Positions 1 through 9,100 of a DNA stretch of 64,000 nucleotides are shown here, piece by piece. Under the pieces are notes generated by a model. It had not been told where the DNA came from and did no database searches. It saw only the letters and a list, made by a program, of their open reading frames with translations. The DNA is taken from positions 1 to 64,000 of the IMG/VR virus record IMGVR_UViG_3300032213_002091; one strand, given 5' to 3'. This DNA is from a virus. Position 1 is the first letter of the stretch. Each line of letters starts with the position of its first letter. The position numbers were made by a program, and so were the translations under genes.

Positions 1-222
1 CCCCTCCTGTACTCTTCGCGAGACGAGCAGTGGGATATCGACGTTCCGCTGTCCCTCCAGGAAATGCTCCTTTGGCGAAGCAGCCCCGCTGACCGCCCGC
101 TTCACTTCTCTTCGGTGTTCGACGCCTACGAGATTTACAAGAAGAACAAAGATATCGTTTACGAAAGCTCCGGTGTTCGCAACTTTGAGCTCAAAATGTT
201 CTCCTTCAACTCCGTAAACTAA
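1..222 (+). CDS. Unknown protein, C-terminal part (runs off left edge)
   Basis: An open frame enters from the left edge and stops with TAA at 220-222, giving 73 C-terminal residues. The visible part is mixed charged and aromatic and ends FSFNSVN. I do not recognise a family. The last A of the stop is the first A of the next ATG (TAATG), so the two genes are probably translationally coupled. Confidence 0.7.
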   Translation, partial: PLLYSSRDEQWDIDVPLSLQEMLLWRSSPADRPLHFSSVFDAYEIYKKNKDIVYESSGVRNFELKMFSFNSVN

Positions 223-479
223 TGGCAAGAGCTCTTCAGAAAGTTGACCACCTTATTGAAAAAGTTGGTATCGGTATCGTTCAGACGGTCGAAACGAAAT
301 ATCAGAAGTACCTTGAAGATCCCTCCGAACGTAATGCGAGGGAGTACGTCCTCTGGCGTTTGCGATTGCATCGCCGCCTCAAGAATGATCGGGAAACTCT
401 CGATTCAATCAACGAGGCAAGAAATCTTGGGCTTTATGACGAGGAACCAGGTAAGCTCTGCTGGGACTGTGTGTTCTAG
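222..479 (+). CDS. Small unknown protein, 85 aa
   Basis: It starts at the ATG overlapping the upstream stop and ends with TAG at 477-479. The protein is mostly helical by composition, rich in Arg, Glu and Leu, with a pair of Cys near the C-terminus (CWDC). No family is recognised. Its final base is the first G of a GGGTAAAA element. An alternative frame at 244-513 crosses the next gene start and is taken to be a shadow. Confidence 0.65.
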   Translation: MARALQKVDHLIEKVGIGIVQTVETKYQKYLEDPSERNAREYVLWRLRLHRRLKNDRETLDSINEARNLGLYDEEPGKLCWDCVF

Positions 480-486
480 GGTAAAA
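479..486 (+). promoter_or_regulatory. GGGTAAAA element (putative phage promoter)
   Basis: Exact copy, 23 nt before the ATG at 510. It overlaps the end of the upstream gene by one base. Confidence 0.6.
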
Positions 487-509
487 TTGTTCAACTGTGA
501 TGAAAGTGT

Positions 510-875
510 ATGAATCCCCGTGCTGTTCAGATGGCTAAAGCCGTAGCCGAGTACGACGCCGGATCTATTGATACCGAACTCCTAGGTAATATCCTGGCAC
601 CCCAATACAGAGGTTGGACAAACAACAGCGCAAATTACTATACACGTTCCGCCCCAATCCCCATCTGGGTTCAAGGATCACCGTTCATGGGGCAACCCTG
701 CGTGTACGGCTATTTAGACGATGGTACACCCGTATACAGGTGGTTTCCGGCGAGACCTTCAAACTTTTGGGTTTATGGTTCCTCGTATCCTGTGCGCGGT
801 ATTGTCCCTAGTTTGTTTTCCGGTGCACCAGAGCCGCCTCCGATCGATAATTTGGACCCATACTACACCCCTTGA
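510..875 (+). CDS. Unknown protein, 121 aa, Pro/Tyr-rich
   Basis: It follows a GGGTAAAA element by 23 nt. The C-terminal two thirds is rich in Pro, Tyr, Trp and Gly (for example YRWFPARPSNFWVYG), which suggests an extended or beta structure, perhaps virion-associated. No catalytic motif or family is recognised. The TGA at 873-875 is followed by 32 nt before the DNA polymerase gene. Confidence 0.6.
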   Translation: MNPRAVQMAKAVAEYDAGSIDTELLGNILAPQYRGWTNNSANYYTRSAPIPIWVQGSPFMGQPCVYGYLDDGTPVYRWFPARPSNFWVYGSSYPVRGIVPSLFSGAPEPPPIDNLDPYYTP

Positions 876-907
876 TTTACAGCGGTTGCGCTCCGCTATA
901 CTAAACC

Positions 908-3703
908 ATGAAAAATCTAACGTCCGTGAAGAAAACACAACTTGGATACCCTGTTCTGTCAGACGACCTGCACGACAAAATCTTTGGCACAGAAAAACCA
1001 CAGAAAATGTCTCGTCTGTCCATTCAGAAAGCAGAAAACCTGCTGAAAGAATTTGATATTTCTGTTCCTGTAGATCACCCTGCAGGTCTGTATGATGGCC
1101 CTCTGCCGCTTCCAGACTTGAAGGGTGATTTTTTGCGCGATCATTTCGAAAAGATCGCCAGCGACCAAGTTGGCCGCTACAAAGAGCTGGGCGATCAATT
1201 CTCCCGGTGCAAACTTCCCCCTCTGCCGCCGCCTGAAGAGTTCCGGTTTGAATCCGGCTGGACTCGGTACGAGTGGGTTGAGAATGATGCTGCCGGGGGT
1301 TGGTACATCGAGAAGGTGGACTTCCCTCAAGAGGAAGCGTTCACGTTCGATACCGAGACTTACGTACACGGCGGTGCGTTTCCGATCATCGGTACCGCCC
1401 TGAGCGCGAAAGCTGCATATGTTTGGCTAGCTTCTGAACTGATTGACCCGACAATCCCTGAAAGCCAGTGGGATCAACACGAGCTGATTCCGATTGGTAC
1501 CAACCGTTTCATTCCGGGCCACAACATCAGCTACGACCGTGTTCGTGCTCGCGAGGGTTACACTCTTGATCAAACTGCGCCCGAAAACTTTTACTTCGAC
1601 ACGCTATCCGCTCACATCGGTGTGTCAGGATTGGCCAGTGGTCAACGCTGGCTGTACGTTCTTGCAGGAAAAGACCCGGAGAGTCTGACGCCAGAAGAGA
1701 AGCGCAAGCTGCGTTATGCTCCGAAGTGGCTTGACAAAGGCGCTACTAACAGCCTTGTGCAGTGCTACAACTTTCACGTGGCAGCCGTCCGAAAGTATTT
1801 CGGTGAGGACGTAAAAGAACTGGGCGCAGTGGATAAAAAAGTTCGTGACATCTTCGTAGATGCGACTCATCTCTCGCAGATTCGTCAAGTTCTGACCGAA
1901 GCTCTTGATTACGCCCTGAAGGATGCTTACTACACTGCTGAACTCTTTCAGGCGCTGTGGCCAAAGTACCTGGATAGCACTCCTTCGATGGTTGCTCTCT
2001 GCGGTCACTATCACCTGAACGGTTCGATCATTCCGCTCGTCGACAACTGGTCCGAGTGGATTGAGGATGTTGAGCGTGTGTACAAAGAATACAACGACGA
2101 AATGACGCAGATCTGTAAGGATCTGGTGTGGAAAACTTACGAAGACTGGCGCGTTCTCTACCTCAACGACCCCATCAAGGCTCAGCAGTGGGTGCGCAAA
2201 GATCCGTGGGTTTCACAACTCGATTGGGAGGTCAAGTCTGCGAAAGGCAAGTATGCTCACATCCCAAACTGGGTTCGCCCTTTCATCAAGGACGAGAATC
2301 AGCATATCGGTGTGAAATCCAACCTGGCTCACCTGATGCTGAAGCTCAAGTACGAAGGTAGCCCGATGATCTTCACCAAGAATGACGGGTGGTGCTACCA
2401 CGACGAAGACGGTAATCTAACGAAGATCCCACACCCGAAAGGCAATGGCGACAACGTTGGTGGTGTGTTGAGTAAAGATTTCGTCGAAGATATGGCTGTT
2501 GGTCGCCTCAGCAGCGATCTTCCCGAGGCGAAACGCGCACTCGAGATTGCCAACTCCGTGTCCTACTGGACTTCCGTGCGAAAGCGTGTGATGGACCGCA
2601 TCTTCCTGCGTGCCAACAATCCTTACGGCGAGGACTCTCTGGTCACTCTGCCGGAGATTCTTTGCCACGGCACGGTTACTCGCAGAACCGTGGAATCGCT
2701 GATGGTTACGATGTGCTCCACCAAAAACTGGCGCATCGGCACTGAACTCAAAACGCGAGTCAAAGCTCCAGACGGTTGGAAGATTGTTGGTGCAGACTTT
2801 GACGGTCAAGAAATGCAGATCGCCTCGATCTACAGCGACAAGTGGGAAGGCGGTCACGTCGGTTGTTCACCCTTTGGCTACAACGTCCTGAGTGGCTCGA
2901 AAGAGGCAGGCACGGACCCCCACAGCGCCCTCGCCAAGCTGGCGGGAGTGGATCGGGACACAGCCAAGATCGCCGGTTTCGCTGTCCTGTACGGAGCTGG
3001 TGTTCGTGCTGTGCAGACTTACATTCGCCGCAAGTACCCTGAAAAGTCGCCTACAGAGGTGAAGAACTTTGCCTACCGCATTCTGGAGGGCAAGAAGGGT
3101 AAACACCGCTCTGGGCTCTATGAAGGCGGATCCGACTCCGGTTGCTTCAACTATATGGAAGAGATCGCAATGCGAACTCGTGTGCCCCAGCTCCCTTGCC
3201 TGGGCACCAAGATCTCGACTGCGATGCGTCCGGCTGCCGTGGGCGACGACTTCAAAACCGGGCGAGTGAACTGGACAATTCAATCCTCCGGCGCGGAAAT
3301 TCTGTCGATCTTCCTTACCTCCATTCATTGGCTCACCGAAGAATACAAGATTCCGGCACGGTTTATCCTCAGTATTCATGACGAGATCTGGTTTATGACG
3401 CCAGATCGTTATGCAGAGCAGTTTGCTGTTCTGTTTCAAATCGCTCACATGTACACCTGGTCACTGTTTCATTCTGCGGTTGGTATCCCCGAACTGCCGC
3501 TGTCACGAGCTTACTTCTCCAGTGTTGCAATCGACAACCGGATTCGTAAGTCGCCCAAGGAAAAGACTGTCACTCCTTCCAACCCTGGTGGCGACAAAGA
3601 GCCATCTGGCTTGGAGTACTCGATGAAAGAGTTGAGTGAGATTGGGGCCATCGATAAACTGACAACTCGTTTCAACGCAATCAAGAAAGGTCTCATCAAA
3701 TGA
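908..3703 (+). CDS. Family A DNA polymerase, mitochondrial Pol gamma-like
   Basis: A 931-residue replicative polymerase with a 3'-5' exonuclease and a family A polymerase domain. Exo I is FDTET (D148, E150), exo II is GHNISYDR (204-211), and exo III centres on YALKD (D339). Polymerase motif A is GADFDGQEMQIAS (D630), motif B is RDTAKIAGFAVLYGAG (about 683-698), and motif C is SIHDEIW (D825). The wording around these motifs (GHN-S-DR in exo II, TD-HS before motif B, AKI---YGAG, the tail after HDE ending in AFFSAV-like AYFSSVAID) matches animal mitochondrial Pol gamma more than E. coli Pol I or T7 gp5. Pol gamma relatives are known from some cyanophages. No 5'-3' exonuclease domain is present. 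A 4-nt ATGA overlap links it to the next gene. Confidence 0.93.
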   Translation: MKNLTSVKKTQLGYPVLSDDLHDKIFGTEKPQKMSRLSIQKAENLLKEFDISVPVDHPAGLYDGPLPLPDLKGDFLRDHFEKIASDQVGRYKELGDQFSRCKLPPLPPPEEFRFESGWTRYEWVENDAAGGWYIEKVDFPQEEAFTFDTETYVHGGAFPIIGTALSAKAAYVWLASELIDPTIPESQWDQHELIPIGTNRFIPGHNISYDRVRAREGYTLDQTAPENFYFDTLSAHIGVSGLASGQRWLYVLAGKDPESLTPEEKRKLRYAPKWLDKGATNSLVQCYNFHVAAVRKYFGEDVKELGAVDKKVRDIFVDATHLSQIRQVLTEALDYALKDAYYTAELFQALWPKYLDSTPSMVALCGHYHLNGSIIPLVDNWSEWIEDVERVYKEYNDEMTQICKDLVWKTYEDWRVLYLNDPIKAQQWVRKDPWVSQLDWEVKSAKGKYAHIPNWVRPFIKDENQHIGVKSNLAHLMLKLKYEGSPMIFTKNDGWCYHDEDGNLTKIPHPKGNGDNVGGVLSKDFVEDMAVGRLSSDLPEAKRALEIANSVSYWTSVRKRVMDRIFLRANNPYGEDSLVTLPEILCHGTVTRRTVESLMVTMCSTKNWRIGTELKTRVKAPDGWKIVGADFDGQEMQIASIYSDKWEGGHVGCSPFGYNVLSGSKEAGTDPHSALAKLAGVDRDTAKIAGFAVLYGAGVRAVQTYIRRKYPEKSPTEVKNFAYRILEGKKGKHRSGLYEGGSDSGCFNYMEEIAMRTRVPQLPCLGTKISTAMRPAAVGDDFKTGRVNWTIQSSGAEILSIFLTSIHWLTEEYKIPARFILSIHDEIWFMTPDRYAEQFAVLFQIAHMYTWSLFHSAVGIPELPLSRAYFSSVAIDNRIRKSPKEKTVTPSNPGGDKEPSGLEYSMKELSEIGAIDKLTTRFNAIKKGLIK

Positions 3704-3888
3704 AAAAGTCACGCAAGTCACGTGTCGCATCAGCTTCACTGGAAACCATGGTTGGTATTGCCGGAGTTTACTATCTGGTCACACCCTATGATAAAAAGGG
3801 ACGAGAAATTCCCTCCTCGGTCCATTGCGCTTACAACTCCGAGTACTTTTCTCCTCAACAAGCATTCACGATCTCTCGCGCCCTATGA
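3700..3888 (+). CDS. Small basic unknown protein, 62 aa
   Basis: Its ATG overlaps the polymerase stop (ATGA), so it is probably co-translated. The N-terminus is basic (KKSRKSR) and the centre is hydrophobic. No family is recognised. The next gene again starts with an ATGA overlap at 3885. A role near replication is suggested only by position. Confidence 0.6.
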   Translation: MKKSRKSRVASASLETMVGIAGVYYLVTPYDKKGREIPSSVHCAYNSEYFSPQQAFTISRAL

Positions 3889-4109
3889 CGCCGTTCCCCC
3901 TTCCAATTGACCCTTACTTTCGAAAAGAGATAGTCTTCATGTGGATATGCGATATCGAGGATCGACTGAAGCTGGAAGATCTTGAAGGCGCAAAACAGAG
4001 TTGGAAAACTGCTCAGGAAATTTACTTGTCTCTGCCGCCTGGCGAGGGTTCCGAGTCGATTGAAAAGCAGCTTGTTGACGCGAGGGTAAAACTTGACAGA
4101 TTCACTTAG
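3885..4109 (+). CDS. Small unknown protein, 74 aa
   Basis: The start at 3885 is chosen because ATGA overlaps the upstream stop. A longer frame from a TTG at 3825 would run deep into the previous gene. The C-terminal half looks helical and acidic/basic mixed, resembling a short helical hairpin. Its 3' end contains a GGGTAAAA element at 4084-4091. Unknown function. Confidence 0.6.
   Translation: MTPFPLPIDPYFRKEIVFMWICDIEDRLKLEDLEGAKQSWKTAQEIYLSLPPGEGSESIEKQLVDARVKLDRFT
4084..4091 (+). promoter_or_regulatory. GGGTAAAA element (putative phage promoter)
   Basis: Exact copy inside the last codons of the upstream gene, 26 nt before the ATG at 4118. It is followed directly by CTTGACA, as is the copy at 10586. 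Confidence 0.6.
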
Positions 4110-4117
4110 CAATTACT

Positions 4118-4447
4118 ATGCGAACCATTTCAACAGATGCTGGACAACCAACTCCGGCAGCGGACAAAAAACAAAAGCAGCTCGAAACATTCTCTACCAA
4201 GATTTCAGACGGTCGAGAGATTCAAATCCGCGAAATGACTGGCCGCGATCTCCTGTATATGGAGAAAGAACTTGGCAAAGCCGGTGACGTTGAGCGAGGT
4301 ATGAAGATCATCGAGCGCCTGATTGTAGGCTCCGACAAGATCACTTACGACGAAATTCTTGACCTCGGCGTAAGGGACTTCAAGAAACTCAGCGACCTCG
4401 TTGCCAAGGCAAGCGGATCCGATGAGGAAGATGCCGACCCAAACTAA
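4118..4447 (+). CDS. Tail assembly chaperone, short form (109 aa)
   Basis: A small, charged, helical protein of the size expected for the zero-frame tail assembly chaperone of long-tailed phages (lambda gpG, P2/Mu equivalents), which coats the tape measure during tail assembly. The family call rests mainly on architecture: a short acidic ORF whose last sense codons form a canonical slippery heptamer directly before the stop, followed by a -1 frame that is open for another 140 codons. No single sequence motif proves it. Confidence 0.7.
   Translation: MRTISTDAGQPTPAADKKQKQLETFSTKISDGREIQIREMTGRDLLYMEKELGKAGDVERGMKIIERLIVGSDKITYDEILDLGVRDFKKLSDLVAKASGSDEEDADPN
4438..4444 (+). promoter_or_regulatory. 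Programmed -1 frameshift site, C CCA AAC
   Basis: The heptamer fits X XXY YYZ in the reading frame of the 4118 gene (codons CCA and AAC) and is followed at once by the TAA stop. Slipping back one base continues as CTA ATC GTT into an ORF open to 4866. No strong downstream hairpin is obvious by eye. Confidence 0.75.
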
Positions 4448-4866
4448 TCGTTGAAGACCTTGAAGATTTCACGTATCTGCTAAGTTTCGGTAAGGGTGTT
4501 TCCCTTCACGTTCGAGAGCTTTGCCCGAAAGACTTTTATTTTGCGCAACTCCTTCGAAACAAAGAAACCGGGATGGTCCCTTTGATCTCCCGGCTTATAC
4601 AGAACCAAGACGACTTAGCGTATTTCACCCTTCCTCAAACGGAAAAAGTCTTCAAGTGGATTGGGGAAGAGATCATCAACGAGAAAGTCTTAACGGTCGA
4701 AAACTGGCTTGAGGTTTCTTTCCACTTGTGCAAACAACGTTGGGATAGCACTGTAGACTGGTTAGAGAAACAACCGATGAGCAAAATTCTTGCAATGATC
4801 AACATTGTTGAAGATTTTGCGGAAAAGCAAGAGCAAGCGATCAAAAAGAGCTCAAGGCAAAGATGA
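4444..4866 (+). CDS. Tail assembly chaperone, -1 frame extension (fusion of 249 aa)
   Basis: This frame is open from just after a TGA at 4423-4425 to the TGA at 4864-4866. It has no good start codon near its beginning; the first ATG is at 4573, well inside. It is most simply expressed as a fusion, join(4118..4444, 4444..4866), of about 249 residues, equivalent to lambda gpG-T. The extension is helical and rich in Trp and Lys near the end. Independent expression from 4573 cannot be excluded. The expected tape measure gene does not follow. Confidence 0.7.
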   Translation, partial: LIVEDLEDFTYLLSFGKGVSLHVRELCPKDFYFAQLLRNKETGMVPLISRLIQNQDDLAYFTLPQTEKVFKWIGEEIINEKVLTVENWLEVSFHLCKQRWDSTVDWLEKQPMSKILAMINIVEDFAEKQEQAIKKSSRQR

Positions 4867-5276
4867 TCAGTTTTCAAGTTAAGAAGGACGGTTTCCTTCA
4901 GTTTAACCTAGACTGGTGGAAGCCTACTCAGAAAGAGTGGGCGCCCATTCTCTTGAAAGATCATGCCGTTCCTTGGCGTCAGGAATCTGATCCCACTACG
5001 GGAAGACCTTGGGCTTCCCTTACACCAAAATACGCGATTGCGAAACTTCGCAAATACCCTGGCCAACCGATTCTACGGGCAACAGGGTTCATGCAAAACG
5101 AAGCCCAGATTTTACCGAAAGGAGAAGGCTTCGAGGTGAAGGCCGCCCCGTATGGCGTATATCACCAGTTCGGAACTTCAAAGATGGCTGCGAGGCCGTG
5201 GATGGGCGTTCCGGATAAGTCTCTCAAGCAGATTGTTCCGATCGCTTGGAAAAACATTCTCACACAAAAACGTTAA
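4863..5276 (+). CDS. Tail completion / virion morphogenesis protein (Mu gpG, P2 gpS type)
   Basis: 137 residues. It shows the family pattern of an early PW segment (AVPWRQ), a repeated Y--AKLRKYP--ILRATG core, and the C-terminal YHQFGTSKMAARPWMGV block seen in the phage virion morphogenesis family (PF05069-like). Members help finish the tail end that joins the head. The ATG overlaps the stop of the chaperone extension (ATGA), so the two are coupled. Family recognised by eye. Confidence 0.75.
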   Translation: MISFQVKKDGFLQFNLDWWKPTQKEWAPILLKDHAVPWRQESDPTTGRPWASLTPKYAIAKLRKYPGQPILRATGFMQNEAQILPKGEGFEVKAAPYGVYHQFGTSKMAARPWMGVPDKSLKQIVPIAWKNILTQKR

Positions 5277-5278
5277 TC

Positions 5279-5653
5279 ATGGCCAGAAAAAGAGCTCACA
5301 ACGAAGACGGAACTTTCACCGCCGACGACACTTCGACCCCACAAGCCAACGAGGCTTACGCGCAAGCTGAAGAGGTGAAAGCAGAGGCACAACCGGAACC
5401 CGCGAAGATTGAAGTTCAAACGCTGACAGAAGAGCCAGTTCCAGCCGCACCTGCTGTAGAAAAAGAGCAGATTGAGACCGACGTTCGCACGAAACTGCAG
5501 AGTCGCACTCAGGAAGAAGATATTTTCGTTCCAACCAGCCCCGCCGTTCTTGAAGCTGCTGCTAAGAAAGTGGCCGAAGAAGAAGGCTTTGAACTGAATC
5601 GTGGAACATCGATTGGCGCTCGTCTTTTGGCTCGTTCCCGTAAGATGGTCTGA
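5279..5653 (+). CDS. Unknown acidic protein, 124 aa
   Basis: The start is set at the ATG at 5279, just after the upstream stop; a TTG frame from 5246 would overlap the previous gene. The N-terminus is basic (MARKRA), the middle is low-complexity with Ala, Glu and Pro, and the C-terminus is helical and basic (GARLLARSRKM). It lies within the tail operon and is presumably a tail or assembly component. No family is recognised. Confidence 0.65.
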   Translation: MARKRAHNEDGTFTADDTSTPQANEAYAQAEEVKAEAQPEPAKIEVQTLTEEPVPAAPAVEKEQIETDVRTKLQSRTQEEDIFVPTSPAVLEAAAKKVAEEEGFELNRGTSIGARLLARSRKMV

Positions 5654-5655
5654 AA

Positions 5656-6018
5656 ATGATTACTCTGCCCTTCCAGCCCCAGTTCACCTGGAGGAAACTC
5701 GGGTACCAGTACTACACCAATTCTCTTGAGTACCGGGCGGTGCTTGAGTTGAATCCTCAGTGGGACGTTACTGAACTTCCCCCGATTGGTGCTCAACTCC
5801 TTCTACCCAACCCTGAGAGTCCTTCCGGAAGTTTGCAACAAGCTTCTTTTGTGTCTGGAACCGTTGAAGGGGCACAGGCAGACGAGATCTTTCCGTTTGA
5901 CTCAGAGTCTGAGTATGTTTCGTCGTTGAACAAATATACTCTGCAAGGCGTTGTCTTGCGAGAGTCTCTCAACGGGTTATCATTTGATAGTTTGCCTGCG
6001 ATTACTGGTATTCAATAG
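5656..6018 (+). CDS. Tail protein, gpX/LysM-like
   Basis: 120 residues. Residues about 12-50 follow the pattern of P2 tail protein X and LysM domains: a YQYYTN segment, VLELNPQWD, then a P-IGAQLLLP block. Such proteins sit near the tail spike or hub. The C-terminal half is not recognised. Its stop TAG shares its final G with a GGGTAAAA element. Context (between tail completion protein and sheath) agrees. Confidence 0.6.
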   Translation: MITLPFQPQFTWRKLGYQYYTNSLEYRAVLELNPQWDVTELPPIGAQLLLPNPESPSGSLQQASFVSGTVEGAQADEIFPFDSESEYVSSLNKYTLQGVVLRESLNGLSFDSLPAITGIQ

Positions 6019-6025
6019 GGTAAAA
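6018..6025 (+). promoter_or_regulatory. GGGTAAAA element (putative phage promoter)
   Basis: Exact copy, 102 nt before the chosen sheath ATG at 6128. This is the longest leader in the set. It overlaps the stop of the upstream gene. Confidence 0.55.
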
Positions 6026-6127
6026 GTTAGTACACTTTTGTGTCTCAACAGCAGCTCTACGGAGACCACGTAGGAGTCATCCTTGCCTGCACTGCTGAAG
6101 GGAAAGAAGGAACACCCTCTTAAAAAC

Positions 6128-9100
6128 ATGGCCACATTCTCTCTTGGCGGTGGAACAACCCCCGGAGCTCCTGGTGTATACATCAATGAGCGTGCCGGTG
6201 TTGTCGCAAACGCTGACGTTGCTAATTTTAGCACTGTTTACATGCTGGTGGAAGCCGAAGAAACAGTGCCGGTTACAGTTTTCCCCTATAACACACCCAC
6301 TCCGATCACTTCGCTGAACGATTATTTCGCCCTCGTTGGTGGAAGCGTTCCTGAGGCCCGGATTCCTTTGCTGAGCTACAACTGCGTTAACGAGTTTTTC
6401 CAGAATGCTCAGATTGGTGATCTACGCGTTGTTCGCGTTGGCACTCCTGATCAGATCGTAGAGATTGAGATTCTTCCTAACGGAACCAAGCAGAGCAACG
6501 CAGGTCTTCCCTCGAACTTCGAGGCTGGAGACGTTGTTTACGCGCAACTTGTAATCAACGGAAACCGCCTCGTAGCAGGTGATGGATCCACAGGTTACAC
6601 CAACGACGGAGAGTGGCTGGGTGTTCCGGTTACAATTCCCGTAGATTACATCCCTGGCGACGAAGTTAACAACCGCAGAATTTCTTCGGCTATCGCAATT
6701 GCGATCGCAGAGGCGATTGAGAGCAACCCGAGTGTTCGTAGCTCCGTCTACGTTCGTGATTTCGGTCTGGTAACTTCGATCGACCCTCTCTCAAACTCTG
6801 AGAATGCTTTCGTAAGCATTGCTGCCGCTACGTTTGACGCTAACGTGAGCGTTGTTCCGCTGGTTCTGCCAGTCGGTGCTCAGTACGTCATGATGCAGAA
6901 TGTTTATGACATTCAGAACATCGTTGGCCAACAGCAGAACCTGGAGCGAGTTCCCCAGGATTACATTCAGTGCATCGCGACCGCTTTCGACGGTCAGCAA
7001 GATCAAGGCTACCTGATCACTCCAACTGCGTACGCTCAGTTTGATGCTGATGGCCGTGCTGCTGTCGGAGCTGCTGCTGCCGATCATTGTGCCAACAACA
7101 ACTACAAGTGGATGGCTCTTGCTGATCCCGGTCCTTTCCTTGTGACCGACATCAACAAGTACAGCGCCTACACACCTCACGAGCCTGCCGCTGACCTGAT
7201 CACCGGAAATAAGTACCTGGTAGACAATGCCATGTACGAGTGGGTTGGTGCTGACGTATCCTACGATAAGCTCACCTACCAAGCTCTGATTGCTTCTCCC
7301 ACGGCAGAAACCGCTATCTCTCAGTCTCGGAGTGCAACTCCTGTCGCCGCTGGTGAGAAAGTTGGCCTGCTGGATTCAGCCACATTCGAGGTTGATTCAA
7401 CCGTCGACGACACAATGCTCGTTCTGTCAACTCAGAACTACTGGCCTGTGTCTTACCAGATTCAGGAAGTTACCTTCAGTAACGCCACTGGTGACATTCT
7501 GAGCACGATCGGGGAAGACGGAACGATCTTCGTTATTGCTCCTCCGTATGATCTGGAGGCAACCGGTGATTACTCGTTTAATAACGTGTTCTTCGCCTAC
7601 GACGCGCCTAACGCTGTGTCCGTTTTGGATGAAGTCATTGCTGCTGGTGGTTCAATCAACCTGACAACCCCTGCCAATGCGATCAACTTTGGTGGAGCCA
7701 CTGGAACCTGCGACTTCACATACGTTGTTCCTTTCTACAGCCTGCCTCAGACAATTAACGGTCAGACTTCAAACCTTCTGCAGAACATTACTGGGGCCGC
7801 TCAGTATGTCAACACACTGCACCTTCCTGCTAGCCTTCAGGATGCCACCGCTAACTACCGTCTGAACTTCGTATCTCGTACAATCCTGGACCCCGACGCT
7901 TCCGTGGCTGGTTCCACAGGAGCTTACACTGGCACGGCTCGGGTTACTTGTGTCGCTCACGGCTTGACGAGCGGTCAGAAACTGTACTTCACTCAATCGG
8001 TGAAGACCAACGCCGGAGTAAACCTCTTCCGCGCAACGACTAAAGTTTCTGAGGCTCTTTACTACGTTCAGGTGATCGACGCAGACACCTTCTGCCTGGC
8101 TGAGAGCTTAACCTCTTACACGGCTTCTTCTTTCGTAACGATTCCGAGCGGTACAACCTCTTTTGTCTCTAGCCCCACAATCTTCTACACGAAGGTTCTT
8201 GGCGGTGAGGCAACTTCGGCCACTCTGGCTGAACTGTCGGTTATCCCGTTTGTTCGTGCTCGGAAGTACGGTCTGAATAGCGGCCTGATCGCTTCAGAAG
8301 CAGCTGTTGCAACTGCAGCTCCTGCTCCTGCCGCGAGCAACCCGGACGTCTCGATCTTCTTCAACAATAGCTTGACCGCTCTTGGTGTTGGTTTGATTTC
8401 ACCTTTCGGTGAGAATTCTACTGCAGGTTGGCTGCCTGAGCTTACTCTTTCGGCCCCCGGCTCTCCTTCCACAACTCTTGAGAACTGGTACTGCACCCCA
8501 ACCGTTGACCAGAACTTTGCTTCACAAGCATTCCTGGTTCCTTCAATCGATCCGATTGCAGGCGGTAACTACGAGGCCGCTACCTCTGCCACGTTAGGTG
8601 TCCTGGACACTGCGACTCTCTACGTTACTTCGACCGGCCTCGCCGTGTCAGATACTGGGGTTGACATTCAAACTGCTGTTGCTAAACTCGTCGGGGTTTA
8701 CTTCAACGTTACTGTGGCTCCTGCTGGTGCCGTCGGCCCTGATGGAGTAACTGAGGTTGAATTAGGTGATCGGATCGCCGTGACTTACAACGGAACCGCT
8801 TACGACTGGGTGGTTATCCCTGCTGGTGGCGACTTGAGTGTTGCTGGTCAACCTTGCTACGGCTCACAAGTTGGTCTGAACTTCACCCCTGAGGCAACTC
8901 CTCCGAGTGCTCTCTGGCGCTTTGACCCAATCACCTCCACCGAAATCATCAGCGATGCGATCCGTGGCGTTGGGTTCAACGGTGTTCCCCAGGCTGAGTT
9001 CATTGAGGCTGGCGTTGACAATGTCAACCGTCTGTACAACGATAGCCAAAGGTACTTCCAACCGTTCGGCTTTATCGCTTACTACGGTCCTTACATCGAG

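Noticed and set aside
876-902. Sigma70-like promoter TTTACA-15-TATACT before the DNA polymerase gene
   Set aside because: The -10-like box ends only 5 nt before the ATG at 908, so transcription would start at or after the start codon. The spacer is also short.
3081-3110. GGGTAAAC inside the DNA polymerase gene as a further promoter
   Set aside because: It has one mismatch, lies in mid-gene with no start codon to serve, and encodes ordinary residues. It shows that near matches alone are not enough.
6083-6127. TTG start 15 codons upstream for the sheath gene
   Set aside because: The added residues (PALLKGKKEHP...) are unlike sheath N-termini, while MATFSLGG at 6128 is the expected start.
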